Shown here piece after piece: positions 62,103-64,000 of a DNA stretch of 64,000 bases. Positions within the stretch are counted from its first letter, which is position 1. Every line of letters begins with the position of its first letter. The notes below the pieces were generated by a model. The model saw only the letters and a list, made by a program, of their open reading frames with translations. It was not told where the DNA came from and made no database searches. The DNA is from Acanthosoma haemorrhoidale (taxonomy: Eukaryota; Arthropoda; Insecta; Hemiptera; Acanthosomatidae), in contig OV884009.1 in NCBI GenBank assembly GCA_930367205.1, forward strand, positions 121,962,639 through 122,026,638. Reading direction: 5' to 3'. A program made the translations under genes and the position numbers.

Positions 62103-64000
62103 CTAAAATCATTTCATATTTATGTTATAATAATGATAAGGCAAAAATAATGAAAAGGAAAAAAAAGAAGGGGAAACAGAAAAATTATTGCTGTTTTTTC
62201 AATAACATCACAATAATGCACCATACATATCCTGGTAATCCAGTAAAAAATGGATCTTTTGACATATCTAATCTCCAGAAATGATTTTTGATTTGCACAT
62301 GTTTTGATTTTTTTTTAAAATATTTAATGATCACCTACATTTTTCACTTAATTATAACAAAGGTTCACTAAAGTTTACTTAACTAGGCCTGAAAATTTTC
62401 TATTTGTATTATAAAAAAACAAGTTTGTTGTAAGGTACCAGTTGTGGGTTATATTTTAAAGAAATATGAATTTTTTGTCTTCCCACAAGGTTTTATTTGA
62501 TTTTAGGGCAAATAGTATATTACTTTAGATAGTAAAACTGTCATGCTCAGATATGAACCAGATATGACAAAAGGCATCTTGAAAATCTACATATTCATTT
62601 CTAGTCATTAAATATTGGTATATTTTCAATATTAATGTAAAATTAAACAAGGAATTTCAGTATAGAATTTAAAATTCTACAATCAATAAATGTAGTTAAA
62701 ATAATTAATTACATAGAGTATAATTATTATAAATTAAAAAGTTTAACCATTACATTAGAAATTTAATGATATATCAATATGATGGCAAAATTACCTTATT
62801 ATAACACTTCATATATGTCGATTGATTGTATGTATTGATCAGAGGAGGGCGGTCTTTCATCATGAGACAGTTTATTATTTAAATTTTTCATGTGGAGAGA
62901 AAACAGCACTCTAGTTTCTTACTTAGATAGAGACTAACAATTATGTAGGAGGGTAACTTTGTGGGGGGCCATTTCAGTGTCACTCTTCTGTAATATGTTG
63001 GTAGAAATTACTTTTTTCACCTGGATTTGAGTTTTCTGTTGGTTCTATCAACATATGACCCTCCCCATTTTAGCATATATATCCCAGAATAGTTTTTATA
63101 GGTATAGGATCTTTTGCCTGTGAAATTTATCGTTTCAGTATATTTTGAATGCCACTCACTCCTACTCCTGACTTTTTTTCCTGATATAGGTCCCATAAAT
63201 GGTAATGAGCACTCTTAGGAAGATTGGGTTCTGTTCAGTTAGTCTATAAGTTTTTAATTTATTTATCCTCTTTTGGTAGCTTATACATATAGTTCAATGT
63301 ATAAGTACAATGTTTATTGTAACTGGTGGCTATGTCTTTTATCTTAATTCTTTCCTACAGTTTTCTTTCTTCATTTAAGGAGATGCTATTATGTTTGTTA
63401 ATAAGTGAGTAGAAAATTGCAAATTTAAAGCTTAAATGGTGAATCAAGTCATGGTGAATAGCGGTATAGGTCATGGTAGCTTTCGGATAAATGTCGAATT
63501 TATGGTTCTCTTCTTTTTTCTTTATTTTTATATAGACAAAACTAATTTCATTGAAAGTATCTAATTCTATCATGAACTGTATATTATTATTGCTTATTTA
63601 TTCAGTCAGTTTTCTGATTACGGTAGAATATCTGAGCCACATCCTATTATTATCCCCCCCCCCCGCATAGATTTTGTCAGATATAATTTGCAGTATTTTT
63701 AAGTAGTCCATAAATACTTTGGCTAACAGAGGAGACAGGGATTTTCCCATGATGAGCCACTTGGTTTACAAGTAAGTAATCCTCATTAAATTTGAAATAA
63801 TCTTCTTGTAGGTATATCCTAGCTAGTTAGTTTCATAATTGATCCACTTAAAAAAAAAAAAAAAAAATGTGTACTCATGAAATTGTGTACTTCTTTAGGT
63901 AGAATACTGAAAATAGATTCATAATATCAAAAATGGAACTTATTTTTGACACCAACAAAAGGGACAGATACACATTGCCAAAACCTTTCTAATGAACATT
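62103..64000. other. RAD51 upstream intron, no exon recognised
   Basis: AT-rich, with a C-run (about 63653-63664) and an A-run (63850-63867). An open frame at 63355-63573 on the minus strand resembles nothing known. The first coding exon of RAD51, expected to encode about 30 residues, is not visible and likely lies beyond the window. Confidence 0.5.

Overview
The window is eukaryotic nuclear DNA, AT-rich and gene-poor, almost certainly from an arthropod and probably an insect. The evidence is a spliced RAD51 gene, mariner-family transposons, Jockey-type LINEs, BEL/Pao and Gypsy LTR retrotransposons, and errantivirus-like Gypsy elements, one with a baculovirus-F-like envelope remnant. No bacterial-type operons, CRISPR arrays or rRNA/tRNA genes were recognised.

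Left part (1-8.3 kb): an internally deleted Gypsy element (E1, minus strand, 564-2997), small unassigned ORFs, a near-perfect palindrome with 124-bp arms (6148-6404) and a decayed Jockey-type LINE ORF1 (about 6.73-7.66 kb).

Nested block (8310-23982): four LTR retrotransposons sit one inside another. E2 (Gypsy, plus strand, target duplication ATAAC) contains E3 (Gypsy, minus). E3 contains E4 (BEL/Pao, minus, duplication GTTAG). E4 contains E5 (small deleted Gypsy, minus, duplication AATAG). LTR divergence by eye falls inward where both LTRs can be compared (E2 oldest, E3 intermediate, E5 identical LTRs). E4 has lost most of pol and of its 3' LTR; a Ser/Asn/Pro-rich reading frame of unknown origin lies there instead.

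Errantivirus block (24.9-36.1 kb): E7 is a remnant with Gag, a collapsed Pol and a broken F-like Env. E6 is a more complete Gag-Pol element inserted into a Jockey LINE reverse transcriptase. Both are on the minus strand, as are E1, E3, E4 and E5. That bias invites comparison with flamenco-type piRNA loci, but this is only an inference.

Right part (39.96 kb to the end): six exons of RAD51 on the minus strand, covering everything except about the first 30 residues. The introns total more than 21 kb and hold three decayed mariners, two more Gypsy elements (E8, E9), a CR1/L2-like LINE, a retroposon with a 13-bp target duplication, a BEL protease relic and a decayed multi-copy PIN-like gene. A candidate alternative first or poison exon lies between two RAD51 exons. 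The first coding exon is not seen and probably lies beyond base 64000.

The only clear host gene is RAD51, the eukaryotic recombinase of homologous recombination. Nearly everything else is transposable-element sequence at different stages of decay. Coordinates of decayed elements are approximate unless an LTR or splice boundary is stated.
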